The notes under the pieces: model-generated | The model's database searches: none | Seen by the model: only the letters and a program-made list of their open reading frames with translations | Told to the model about the DNA's origin: nothing | Made by a program: the position numbers and the translations under genes | In this document: positions 1 through 7,465 of the stretch, in pieces | Numbering within the stretch: the stretch's first letter is position 1 | Layout of the letters: every line of letters begins with the position of its first letter | NCBI GenBank assembly: GCA_958438955.1 | Contig: CAUBTS010000048.1 | Span: forward strand, 1-14,942 | Reading direction: 5' to 3' | DNA from: an uncultured Collinsella sp. | Lineage (GTDB): Bacteria; Actinomycetota; Coriobacteriia; Coriobacteriales; Coriobacteriaceae | Length of the DNA: 14,942 bases

Positions 1-3
1 GAC

Positions 4-29
4 GGAAAGCACATTAAGTGCTTTCCTTT
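4..29 (+). terminator. Possible weak intrinsic terminator at the left edge
   Basis: A perfect 9-bp stem (GGAAAGCAC at 4-12 with GTGCTTTCC at 18-26) has a 5-nt loop and is followed by TTTG on the plus strand. The T-run is short, so termination would be weak. It could end a plus-strand gene left of the window, or be part of a larger structured element. No gene inside the window uses it. Confidence 0.35.
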
Positions 30-200
30 GCGTGCGGAACTCGCGACAAACTTAACCCCCGCCCTCAGCCCCGGAGACCCTCCCTGCCGTCACATTATTC
101 AACCAGTTTTGCGGGCGTGCGCCGCTGCGCGGCTAGCCCGCGTGCTCTTCGGCGGGGTTGGTCTGATGGATCTTGTTGAACTTCGGCCTTTGGCTTAAAG
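30..200. other. Non-coding stretch with a GC-rich nested hairpin
   Basis: No credible gene is present here. A nested stem-loop lies at 111-141: outer GCGGGC (111-116) pairs with GCCCGC (136-141), and inner GCCGC (121-125) pairs with GCGGC (129-133). No T-tract follows on either strand, so it is not a standard terminator. It could be a small structured RNA, an intergenic repeat, or the 3' region of something outside the window. I recognise no tRNA or known riboswitch in it. Confidence 0.4.
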
Positions 201-235
201 AAAAACGGGGGACGCATTGTGCATCCCCCGTTTTT
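201..235. terminator. Strong bidirectional intrinsic terminator
   Basis: A perfect 12-bp inverted repeat (201-212 with 224-235) has five As at one end and five Ts at the other, so each strand reads a GC stem followed by a T-run. On the minus strand it lies 7 bases past the stop codon of the phosphodiesterase gene and is its terminator. On the plus strand it would stop transcription coming from the left. Confidence 0.88.
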
Positions 236-242
236 GTTGCGG

Positions 243-710
243 TTAGTCTAGGTCAATAAACTTGGTACTTATGATCTTGCCGTCTTTTACTAGCATTCTG
301 GCCATGGTGGGGCCTCGGGTGCCTCTGGGGTAGCTGGCGCTGCCCGGGTTGAGGACTAAGCAACGGCCCACTTGGGCTTCTTTGGTTACGTGGGTGTGGC
401 CGTTGATGGCTACGTCTACGGATCCCACCGGAAGGTCTTCGCGGTAGTGGGCTACGGCGAATTTAAGGCCTTCGTAGGTAAAGAGTGCAAGACGGTCTAC
501 ATCGGGGCCGTAGTCGCGGTAGTAATCGTTGTTACCCAGTACGGCCCGCACGGGGGCGATGGTGCATAGGTGCTCGTAGTCCATCTCTGACGTGAGGTCG
601 CCGGCGTGGATAATCAGGTCTGCGCCCTCAAGCTCATCCAAGAGCGCAGGCGATAAATAGCCGTGGGTGTCCGAGATGATGTCGATGCGCTTGGCGCTTG
701 CACTGTTCAT
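243..710 (-). CDS. YfcE/MJ0936-family metallophosphodiesterase
   Basis: A 155-residue protein, the usual length for small YfcE-type phosphodiesterases of the calcineurin-like fold, which use two metal ions to hydrolyse phosphodiester bonds. The physiological substrate of most members is unknown. All signature motifs are present in order: SDTHG (D14, H16), HAGD (D38), GNND (N60), a single histidine at H88, NGHTH (H105, H107) and the trailing NPGS. There is no signal peptide or membrane segment, so it should be cytoplasmic. The ATG at 710 has an AAGGGA Shine-Dalgarno a few bases upstream. The gene stands alone between two terminators. The upstream one is only about 45 bases away, leaving little room for a promoter. 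The family assignment is secure; the substrate is not. Confidence 0.9.
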   Translation of the reverse strand: MNSASAKRIDIISDTHGYLSPALLDELEGADLIIHAGDLTSEMDYEHLCTIAPVRAVLGNNDYYRDYGPDVDRLALFTYEGLKFAVAHYREDLPVGSVDVAINGHTHVTKEAQVGRCLVLNPGSASYPRGTRGPTMARMLVKDGKIISTKFIDLD

Positions 711-750
711 GGGATCCCTTCCGCAAAAAACGATTCGGCAGATACATACA

Positions 751-800
751 AAAAAGGCCCCACGGCTCCGCAGACGATGGGTCTACAGGGCTGCGGGGCC
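751..800 (-). terminator. Intrinsic terminator after the first LytTR regulator
   Basis: On the minus strand, just past the regulator's stop codon, GGCCCC (795-800) pairs with GGGGCC (756-761). An inner GTAGAC/GTCTGC stem with one G-U pair follows, and then six Ts (751-755 plus the flank). It ends the glycosyltransferase/kinase/regulator unit and lies only about 45 bases upstream of the phosphodiesterase start. Confidence 0.8.
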
Positions 801-806
801 AGTGTG

Positions 807-1523
807 CTAGAGACTCAGAGCCTTCTTGAGCGGCACGACGCGGCGGCGCGAAACCGGCACGCGTTCGTCGACGCCCGTAATGCCCAGCTGGATGGCGCCC
901 GAGGGCACCGTCTCCACATCCGTAACGCACGCCAAGTTGACGATATAGCGGCGGTGAACACGGAAGAAGCCAAAGTCGCAGAGCTTGGCCTCAAACTGCG
1001 CCAGCGAGGTCGTCGACAAAAAGCGATCATCGACGGTATAGATGCAGGAGTAATCGTCCTTGGCCATGATAAAGCGAATGTCGTCCACGGGAATGAGCAC
1101 CTTGCGGCCGCCCTTTTCCACCGGGATACGCTCGATGGTCACCTTGCTGTCCGTAACCGGCTTGGCGCGTTGCATGACCTTCTCGATCGCGCGATCCAAG
1201 CGAGCTTCCTCGACCGGCTTCATCAGATAATCGACGGCATCCACGTCGAATGCCTCGACCGCATGGTCACTATACGCAGTCACAAACACGATCGCCGGCG
1301 GATTTTTGAGCTTATGCAGCGCCTCGGCAAGTTGCAGGCCCGAGGCACCGGGCATCGAGATATCGAGAAACACGACATCCACGCGACTTTCCATAAGCAT
1401 CTCGATGGCGGAGCGGACGCTCGACGCCTCCGTGATCGTGCCGATCTTGCCCGTTTGCTCGAGCAGGAAGCGAAGCTCCGAGCGAGCCGGCGCCTCATCA
1501 TCCACAATCATCGCACGCAGCAT
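807..1523 (-). CDS. LytTR-family response regulator (pair 1)
   Basis: A 238-residue two-domain regulator. The receiver domain (about 2-115) has the acidic pair D8/D9, phospho-acceptor D54 in VFLDISMPG, T82 and K102 in MKP. The LytTR DNA-binding domain (about 130-236) includes the typical FFRVHRRYIVNL segment and a PVSRRR stretch near the end. Proteins of this type bind direct repeats in promoters when phosphorylated. The partner is the kinase ending 72 bases upstream. The open frame extends to a TTG at 1544. I prefer the ATG at 1523 because it starts right at the receiver's first strand (MLRAMIVDDE) and has GAAAGG upstream, although its 10-base spacing is long. It is clearly paralogous to the regulator at 6693-7427. 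Confidence 0.93.
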   Translation of the reverse strand: MLRAMIVDDEAPARSELRFLLEQTGKIGTITEASSVRSAIEMLMESRVDVVFLDISMPGASGLQLAEALHKLKNPPAIVFVTAYSDHAVEAFDVDAVDYLMKPVEEARLDRAIEKVMQRAKPVTDSKVTIERIPVEKGGRKVLIPVDDIRFIMAKDDYSCIYTVDDRFLSTTSLAQFEAKLCDFGFFRVHRRYIVNLACVTDVETVPSGAIQLGITGVDERVPVSRRRVVPLKKALSL

Positions 1524-1554
1524 AGGGATAAAACCTTTCGTCAACTAACTACGC

Positions 1555-1583
1555 CGGGCATCCGTCGCATGACGTTGAGCCCG
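1555..1583 (-). other. Stem-loop between kinase and regulator genes
   Basis: The 72-base gap between the kinase stop and the regulator ATG holds an imperfect hairpin. CGGGC (1555-1559) pairs with GCCCG (1579-1583), and an inner CGTC (1563-1566) pairs with GACG (1571-1574) around a GCAT loop. No T-run follows on the minus strand, so it is not a terminator. It could affect mRNA processing or the kinase-to-regulator expression ratio (inference). Confidence 0.35.
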
Positions 1584-1595
1584 TAGCCCTTTATT

Positions 1596-2939
1596 TTACT
1601 CTTGAATGTCAAAGATGCTCTCTGACAAATCAAGATGAAGGAGCACTTTGGTGCCCTTGCCCGGCGCCGATTCGACACGCGTATAGGAGTGCGGCCCATA
1701 AAAGCGATGGATGCGCTCCGAAATATTGTGCATGGCCACACCGGCGCCGCCACCCTGGGGAGAGCTGGCGTCGGGACGGGCAGAGCGCTCGTCAAACAGT
1801 CTGGCGGCGGTACCCTCATCCATGCCCACGCCATTATCGGCCACGGCAATCAAGATTGCATCCTCGCCGTCTTGGTGAACGGTCACGTCGATCCTCAGGG
1901 CGTCGTCATCGCCCATACCATGACGTACGGCGTTCTCGACAATCGGCTGGATCACGAACGCCGGCACCAGCGTATCTTCCACGTCCTCGGACACATCGAA
2001 CGTCGCAAGCACGCGGTCCTCGCCAAAGCGGGCCTTCTCAAAGGTAAGGTAGCGCTTGGTCTGTGCAACCTCGCGCGAGACCGGAATAAGCGATCCCGAG
2101 TTGTCGAGCGTGGCACGATAGAACGATGAGAACTCACGGAGCAGTTCGCGGGCCCGCAGCGGGTCGGTGCGCGTAAACGATGCAATGGTGTTCAGCGTGT
2201 TGAACAGGAAGTGCGGGTTAATCTGCGCCTGCAGCGCACGCACCTCGGCGCGCGCTGTGAGTTCCTTTTGCACCTCGAGCTCGTGGATGGCGAGCTGCGT
2301 GGACAAGATCTCGGCAAAGCCCGAGGCAAGCGCGTACTGGGTACGGTCGACGGCGCGCGGGGTCTTGTAGTAGAACTTGAGCGTGCCGACGGTACGATCG
2401 CCCACCTTGATGGGGGCGATAATGCCGGCGGGGACTTGGTTGTGCGAGCCATCCGAGCCCACGACATCCACCATACGGTTGAACGACTGCACGATGCCAT
2501 GTTCGATAACGTAGCGTGTGGCAAGCGTGTGGATGGGAGAATCTGGCAGTAGTTTTTCCTCAAACTCGCCCGCGCAGGCCAACACGTTGCCCTCGTCGGT
2601 GATGGCCACCGTCATGGCGCGCGTCTCGGGCAAAATGCGCCGGCACACCAAACGCGCCGACTCCTGCGTCAGACCGCCCTTAATGTCCTCGAGCATGGCC
2701 GAGGCCACCGAGAGCGTCTCCTCGGTGTACTGGGAGCGCACCGAATCGGGATTGAGCGTCAAAAAGATAAAGATGCACAGAAAGATGCACAGCAGCGCGC
2801 AGGCAATCACCGTGGCGATCGGCTCGATACCGGTCACCAAGGCAAAAATAAAGTACACCAGCACGCAAATGGCGCAGGCAACGGCAATGATGCGAAAGAT
2901 TGATATTGAACTATCGCGCTGGGCGCGGCGGTCGATCAT
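1596..2939 (-). CDS. LytS-type sensor histidine kinase (pair 1)
   Basis: A 447-residue membrane kinase. Two hydrophobic helices (about 14-34 and 41-61) are followed by a GAF-like cytoplasmic region (about 90-192, with the LytS-like AVAITD...GIIAPIKVGDRTVGTLKFYY pattern in pieces). Next come the His_kinase phosphoacceptor segment with H243 in NPHFLFNT, and an ATPase domain with N-box QPIVENAVRHG (331-341), DNGVGM (368-373) and a glycine-rich lid (397-400). Classic LytS proteins carry a much longer multi-helix sensor module, which is absent here. Its ATG overlaps the glycosyltransferase stop as ATGA, so translation is probably coupled. The LytTR regulator downstream is the expected phosphotransfer partner. 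It is closely similar to the kinase at 7466-8857, for example the shared ALASGFA segment and the block around the phosphoacceptor histidine. The signal sensed is unknown. Confidence 0.93.
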   Translation of the reverse strand: MIDRRAQRDSSISIFRIIAVACAICVLVYFIFALVTGIEPIATVIACALLCIFLCIFIFLTLNPDSVRSQYTEETLSVASAMLEDIKGGLTQESARLVCRRILPETRAMTVAITDEGNVLACAGEFEEKLLPDSPIHTLATRYVIEHGIVQSFNRMVDVVGSDGSHNQVPAGIIAPIKVGDRTVGTLKFYYKTPRAVDRTQYALASGFAEILSTQLAIHELEVQKELTARAEVRALQAQINPHFLFNTLNTIASFTRTDPLRARELLREFSSFYRATLDNSGSLIPVSREVAQTKRYLTFEKARFGEDRVLATFDVSEDVEDTLVPAFVIQPIVENAVRHGMGDDDALRIDVTVHQDGEDAILIAVADNGVGMDEGTAARLFDERSARPDASSPQGGGAGVAMHNISERIHRFYGPHSYTRVESAPGKGTKVLLHLDLSESIFDIQE

Positions 2940-4123
2940 TCGGCCCCCTCCAGGATACTGATCAGTTGTGCGTCACGCCAAAGCCCGTCCATGATCTTGG
3001 GCCAAAAGCTCTGGAAACGCAGGTAGCTTGCGGCGTTTTGGCGCGCGTAGGTCTTGGCCTCGTCAATACCGTGGCGCCAGATGCGCAGGTAGCCCTCATG
3101 CTCGCGGGTAAACACGCTGCGGACCATAGCGGTCTTGCGCACGCGGTCGTCGAGCTCGCGCGAAATCCACGGGCCCGGGTAGGGCATGAGCGATGCCGCC
3201 GTAACGGGAATGAGCTCCTTTTGATGCGCGGCGAATGTCAACTTTGCCCTTTCGTAGTACCAACGGTATACATCCTGCATAAAGCGCGGTGAGCGCTTTT
3301 CGGACTCCGGAGGCAGATGACGCACGGTCCACTCGTTATCGAACCACACGTCGTAGCCAAACATGCGCATGTTAAAGAGGTAATCCAAGTCCTCGCCGCG
3401 GGTGATAAACGGGTCAAAGGCTACACGCGTAAAGGCGCGGGCGTGCAGGGCCATCAGGCCGCCGCACACGTAGTTGGAGCGCGAGATGCGGGTGCCCAAG
3501 AGCGCCTTTTTCATCCAACGGTTGAACTCGATGCGCTTGGTCCACCAACGATGGCAGATGCCCGCCTTGTCCGTGGGAGCCAGCGGCGAGCCGTCGCGAT
3601 CGTAGAAATAGCCGCTCTTGACCAAGATCGGCAAGCCCTGACGTGTCTGCTGCCCCAACGCATAGGTCGCGCGCTTCATAAAGTCGGCGTCGATGACAGT
3701 CTCATCGTCATCCAAAAAGATAACCGCGTCATGCCCCAGCACAGCGGCACAGGCTAGCCCCATATTGCGGATGGCACCGTAGCCTCGCAGGCTCACGCAC
3801 TCGCCCGAACCCTTGGGCGCGATCTGAGCAACCCGGTCTGCGATGCGCGAGGCCTGGGTGTTGGTGACAACGGTGACCTTGAGCGTGGGATGCGCGTCGA
3901 CAATCTCGTGCACGCGCAGCGACACATCGGCTGTGGCAGAAACGGGACAGACCACCAAAAGGATGATGCGCGGGATGTCACATACCTGCTCAAGCGAGGC
4001 CAGGCAGCGGTCGAGTTCGGGATTGTCGGCGTTGAGTCGCGTCGAATGGTCATAGGTGCCAGGGGCGTTTGCGCAAGCGTCATCGCCCGCCCAATACGTT
4101 GGAATCACGACCGTGGCGTTCAT
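2936..4123 (-). CDS. Glycosyltransferase family 2-like protein (GT-A fold)
   Basis: A 395-residue soluble protein that opens with the GT-A start MNATVVIPTYW. It carries an acidic nucleotide-sugar/metal site in AVIFLDDDETV (D138-D140) and an acidic acceptor-side motif, RGEDLDY (242-248). These features fit inverting glycosyltransferases that build surface polysaccharide or glycoconjugates. The donor and acceptor cannot be told. No membrane helix or signal peptide is evident, so it should be cytoplasmic or peripheral. The ATG at 4123 has a strong GGGAGGG upstream. It is the first gene of a unit with the LytS-type kinase (ATGA overlap) and the LytTR regulator, an uncommon pairing. An intrinsic terminator ends only about 27 bases before the start, so the unit's promoter must overlap or precede that hairpin. 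The family is fairly sure; the specific role is open. Confidence 0.85.
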   Translation of the reverse strand: MNATVVIPTYWAGDDACANAPGTYDHSTRLNADNPELDRCLASLEQVCDIPRIILLVVCPVSATADVSLRVHEIVDAHPTLKVTVVTNTQASRIADRVAQIAPKGSGECVSLRGYGAIRNMGLACAAVLGHDAVIFLDDDETVIDADFMKRATYALGQQTRQGLPILVKSGYFYDRDGSPLAPTDKAGICHRWWTKRIEFNRWMKKALLGTRISRSNYVCGGLMALHARAFTRVAFDPFITRGEDLDYLFNMRMFGYDVWFDNEWTVRHLPPESEKRSPRFMQDVYRWYYERAKLTFAAHQKELIPVTAASLMPYPGPWISRELDDRVRKTAMVRSVFTREHEGYLRIWRHGIDEAKTYARQNAASYLRFQSFWPKIMDGLWRDAQLISILEGAE

Positions 4124-4144
4124 GCCTTACCCTCCCTGCAACAC

Positions 4145-4179
4145 AAAAACGGGGCGCCGCCAAACACAGGCGACGCCCC
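4145..4179 (-). terminator. Intrinsic terminator after the MFS gene
   Basis: On the minus strand the stem GGGGCG-CGCC pairs with GGCG-CGCCCC (4151-4161 with 4169-4179, one bulge) and is followed by GTTTTTG (4145-4150). It is well placed to end the unit coming from the MFS gene (stop at 4295). It sits unusually close to the next gene: the glycosyltransferase ATG is 27 bases past the hairpin. It could therefore also act as an attenuator in the leader of that unit. Confidence 0.78.
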
Positions 4180-4294
4180 GCGACCTAGCTGATTCCATCA
4201 TACCCACTTGGGCAAATCATTGCTCGCAAGTCGCAATGTTTATTGCGGATAACCCCAAAAGAGTACCGTGGACAGGCGCAATAGCCGCTCGCTC
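4180..4294 (-). promoter_or_regulatory. Possible promoter region for the glycosyltransferase-kinase-regulator unit
   Basis: This 115-base gap contains TATGAT on the minus strand (4197-4202), a good -10 hexamer. No convincing -35 lies at the standard spacing; the nearest TTGCGA is about 21 bases upstream. If used, transcription would start near 4190 and the leader would include the terminator hairpin at 4151-4179. This is a weak call resting on one hexamer. Confidence 0.22.
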
Positions 4295-5554
4295 CTATGC
4301 GGCATGCTCTGCCGCCCGAGTCGTGCGGGACAGGCGGACCAGCAGCATAAAGCCAACGATCAGCAGCACGCCAATGGAAAGGACGCCCAGCGACGGGTTG
4401 CCGGTCAGCGAGGTGACGACCGACACCAGGAAGGTGCCCATAACGCTTGCATAACGACCAAAGATGTCAAAGAAGCCGTAGTACTCGTTGGACTTTTCCT
4501 TGGGGATAATGCGGCCAAAGTAGCTACGGCTGAGCGCCTGCACGCCGCCCTGGAACAGGCCGACCATAATGGCAAGCACCCAAAACTCAAAGGCGGTCTT
4601 TAGGAAGAACGCGGCGAACAGCACAATGCCCATATAGGCGGCGACGGCCACCAAGATCATGTTGAGCGTGCCCACGCGGCCGGCGAGCTTGCCGTAGATG
4701 ATGGCGGACGGAAAGGCCACGAACTGCGTAACGAGCAGCGCCAGGACCAACTGGGTCGAATCGATGCCCAAGGCCGATCCGTAGCTGGTTGCCATGGAAA
4801 TGACCGTGTGCACACCGTCGATATAGAAGAAGAACGCGATCATGTAGACCAGCACGGTCTTGTTGTGGGCGATCTCGCGCATGGTGTGTCCGACCTCGGA
4901 GAACACACCGCCCACGATGCGGCCGATAGTGTCCTCAGGACCGCGCTCGCGACCGTACTTTTGCTTATAGGTGCGAATGAGCGGCAGGGTAAAGATGAGC
5001 CACCAGGCACCAGTGATGATAAACGACAGACGCGTTGCCAGCATGGTAGGGACGCCAAGAGCGGGGCCGCCCATGATGAGCGCCAGGCAGATGACGAACG
5101 GCACGGTGGAACCGATATAGCCCCAGGCATAGCCCGAGCTGGACACGGCGTCCATGCGCTCGTCGGTGGTAATGTCGGGCAGCATGGCGTCGTAGAACGT
5201 CATAGAAGAGTTAAGGCCGATGGTGCACAGCACGTACACGGTCAAAAATGCCATGGCGGACATTGGGATAGCCTGCGCCAGGCAAAGCACCAGGCCCGTG
5301 AGGAAGAAGCCCAAGAAGAACTTGATCTTGTTGCCGGCGTAGTCGGCAAGCGCGCCCAGAATGGGCATGAGCATGGCGATGACCAGCGAGGCGATCGTCT
5401 GCGCATTGCCCCAGGCGACCACCAGGTCGGCCGAGGAAGCGCCGGTATTGATGGCGTTAAAGTAAATGGGCACCACCGAGGTATTGAGCAGCACGAGGGC
5501 CGAATTGCCCACATCATACATAACCCAGTTACGCTCGAGCTTGGTGTATTTCAT
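4295..5554 (-). CDS. UMF1/ATG22-like MFS transporter
   Basis: A 419-residue polytopic membrane protein with about 12 hydrophobic helices. The N-terminus, with WVMYDVGNSA (10-19) followed by VPIYF, matches the start typical of the UMF1 branch of the major facilitator superfamily (Pfam ATG22-like). The loop GALADYAGNK in the first half is the usual MFS loop motif region. Yeast Atg22 exports amino acids from the vacuole; bacterial substrates are mostly unknown. The ATG at 5554 has AAGGG about 8 bases upstream. The gene follows the phospholipase-like gene by about 100 bases with no clear terminator between them, and ends before the terminator at 4145-4179. It may thus be the last gene of a unit starting with the second kinase. 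The family is confident; the substrate is unknown. Confidence 0.9.
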   Translation of the reverse strand: MKYTKLERNWVMYDVGNSALVLLNTSVVPIYFNAINTGASSADLVVAWGNAQTIASLVIAMLMPILGALADYAGNKIKFFLGFFLTGLVLCLAQAIPMSAMAFLTVYVLCTIGLNSSMTFYDAMLPDITTDERMDAVSSSGYAWGYIGSTVPFVICLALIMGGPALGVPTMLATRLSFIITGAWWLIFTLPLIRTYKQKYGRERGPEDTIGRIVGGVFSEVGHTMREIAHNKTVLVYMIAFFFYIDGVHTVISMATSYGSALGIDSTQLVLALLVTQFVAFPSAIIYGKLAGRVGTLNMILVAVAAYMGIVLFAAFFLKTAFEFWVLAIMVGLFQGGVQALSRSYFGRIIPKEKSNEYYGFFDIFGRYASVMGTFLVSVVTSLTGNPSLGVLSIGVLLIVGFMLLVRLSRTTRAAEHAA

Positions 5555-5655
5555 GGACAGGGACCCTTCGTATTCGCCCGATATGCAGTTAGTTCATCGT
5601 ACCCCAATTGTCCAGAACCGCCGGTAAGGATTCGGCAAAGGGGCACGCACGGGCC

Positions 5656-6600
5656 CTATTCCTCGCGGTCGAACTCCTCATCGGCATTGAGCACGCGACC
5701 GCTGTAGTTGACGTGACTGGTCACGGCATCCATGTCACCGGTCTCGATAAAACGTGCGACCGTGCACTCGTAATCGCCCAGCGCGCGATCAAAGACCTCG
5801 GGGAAACTCTCGTTCGAGACCTCGTCGGTAAAGGGATTCTTCCATGTCAGATGGCCCAGGTTACCGGTGCGCTCGGGCAACTCCGTCGTCACGCGATGAG
5901 CAAGGCCGTCGAGCAGCGAGTAATCGTGCACCAAGCCCTCAACCAGCGAGATCGCGCGCGTCTTTGCGGAGCCGGCCGGCTCAATCGCGCGGTAAAGTCG
6001 CTGCATATTGGCAACGGCAGCACCGTACTCCCCCGCCGGAATGTCAATGCCGTACACGCGTCCGGCAACATAGCTCATCAGCACGCCGGCCACGCGATTG
6101 ATGCGATCGGTGGTGACGATCTCGCCCGCCGGCGGGTAATCGTCAACCGTAGCGCCATCGCGTTTAAGCTGCAGCATCAGCACATCCAGGTCGCTCTCGA
6201 TCACGGCATGGACCTGACTGCTCGAATCCTCAAGCTCTGAATCGGACTCGACAATGCCAAACTGCTGCTCGTAGACAAAGGGATGGGCGTTGCGGTCGAG
6301 CACGTAATGAGACAGCAGGCCCAGCGCAAAGGCACGACCCAAGCTGGCGTCGCGCGGCAGCAGATGCGACACGCCGTCGCGCAGGCACGCAAACTGACGA
6401 GACATGCGCGACCGATGCATGACCTGCGCCAGCAGCGTGCAGTCGGAAACACGCGGTGTCAGAATGTGAAAGAAAAACGGGTCGGGGCCTTGGTTGCCCA
6501 AGATAAAGGCAATGCGCTCTTCATCGGACGTGATGACGCCCTGCGGAAGACGGTCGATGCTTTCCTCGCCAAACAGATGATGGGTGATAAGCGCGGGCAT
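5656..6600 (-). CDS. Zinc-dependent phospholipase C family protein
   Basis: A 314-residue protein with the histidine/aspartate pattern of the zinc-dependent phospholipase C/D fold. It starts MPALITHHLFG (H7, H8), then GNQGPDPFFFH (D40, H45), then GLLSHYVLDRNAHPF (H98, D102, H106). These residues normally bind the zinc cluster. No signal peptide is visible, so despite the family name it is probably cytoplasmic, and phospholipase activity is unproven. The frame extends upstream to a GTG at 6630. The ATG at 6600 is preferred because GAAAGG lies about 6 bases upstream of it and the zinc-site motif begins right there. It lies 92 bases after the second regulator; a weak promoter-like TTTGGC/CATAAT pair (hexamer at 6633-6638) stands in the gap. 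Members of this family are often annotated only as hypothetical. Confidence 0.82.
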   Translation of the reverse strand: MPALITHHLFGEESIDRLPQGVITSDEERIAFILGNQGPDPFFFHILTPRVSDCTLLAQVMHRSRMSRQFACLRDGVSHLLPRDASLGRAFALGLLSHYVLDRNAHPFVYEQQFGIVESDSELEDSSSQVHAVIESDLDVLMLQLKRDGATVDDYPPAGEIVTTDRINRVAGVLMSYVAGRVYGIDIPAGEYGAAVANMQRLYRAIEPAGSAKTRAISLVEGLVHDYSLLDGLAHRVTTELPERTGNLGHLTWKNPFTDEVSNESFPEVFDRALGDYECTVARFIETGDMDAVTSHVNYSGRVLNADEEFDREE

Positions 6601-6692
6601 AATGATCCTTTCGATTTCATTCGATGCCACCCATTATGCCCACCGCGCGCCCATGCCAAACCTGCGATGGTAAACGACGGCACGCAGACCGT

Positions 6693-7427
6693 CTACGCAA
6701 GCCCCAAGTGTGCTTTAACCTCGGCAGCGCGACGGCGGGACACGGGCACCGTCGAGGTTACGCGATCGAGCCTGAGCTCCATAAGACCCGTGGAACCGAT
6801 CTCGACATTGTGCACGTCTTCCAAATTGACCAGATAGCTGCGATGAACGCGAATAAAGCCCTCGGAGACCAAGCGACGCTCGAGCGAAGAGATCGACTCA
6901 TTGATCAGGTACGTTCCCTCGGCGCAGATGGCATTGCAAAAATCGGCACGCGCCTCAAAGTAGCAGACGTCTGCGGCGGGAATGAACACCTTTTTGCCCC
7001 CGCGGTCCACCGTCAGACGCAAAGGCTGGCGCGGAGCGTGGATAACACGACGGGCACCCAAGGCTGTCTCGATCTTGTCGAGTGCCTTTGACAGGCGTGC
7101 GTCCTCGACCGGCTTGACGACATAGTCGACAGCATCGAGGTTATACGCATCGGCGGCAAACTCGGCAAACGCCGTCACAAACACCACGACCGGCGGCGTC
7201 TTTAGGTTCTGCAGCGTCTCGGCAAGCTCAATTCCCGAGCGACCGGGCATGGTAATGTCTAAAAACAACACGTCGGGCTTGTTCGACAGAATCGACTCCA
7301 CGGCTTCGGTGACATTGCCCGCCTCGGCAATCTGGCCCACACGCGCATCCTTTTCCAACAGATAGCGTAGCTCAGCCCTAATGGGAGGCTCGTCATCAAC
7401 CACCAAGATGTTCCAGCCTTCGGACAT
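6693..7427 (-). CDS. LytTR-family response regulator (pair 2)
   Basis: A 244-residue regulator with a receiver domain (about 5-120: D11/D12, phospho-acceptor D57 in LFLDITMPG, T85, K105 in VKP) and a LytTR DNA-binding domain (about 140-242, with the FIRVHRSYLVNL segment and a PVSRRR stretch). It should bind promoter direct repeats when phosphorylated by the kinase immediately upstream, whose stop codon is 38 bases away. The ATG at 7427 has an AGGGGAAG ribosome binding site. It resembles the regulator at 807-1523 throughout, including the identical D-P-spacing of the active site and the same VSRRR ending, so the two pairs arose by duplication. Transcription may continue into the phospholipase-like gene, since no strong terminator follows. 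Confidence 0.94.
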   Translation of the reverse strand: MSEGWNILVVDDEPPIRAELRYLLEKDARVGQIAEAGNVTEAVESILSNKPDVLFLDITMPGRSGIELAETLQNLKTPPVVVFVTAFAEFAADAYNLDAVDYVVKPVEDARLSKALDKIETALGARRVIHAPRQPLRLTVDRGGKKVFIPAADVCYFEARADFCNAICAEGTYLINESISSLERRLVSEGFIRVHRSYLVNLEDVHNVEIGSTGLMELRLDRVTSTVPVSRRRAAEVKAHLGLA

Positions 7428-7465
7428 ATGTGCTTCCCCTCTTTTTCTCTCAATCCAACCGCGTG

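Noticed and set aside
751..800. T-box or riboswitch leader for the phosphodiesterase
   Set aside because: The structure is a simple hairpin plus T-run immediately after a stop codon, and no specifier or conserved riboswitch core is seen.
663..1586. Plus-strand open frame opposite the first LytTR regulator
   Set aside because: It covers a clear response regulator and the terminator after it, has Arg/His-rich composition and shows no domain.
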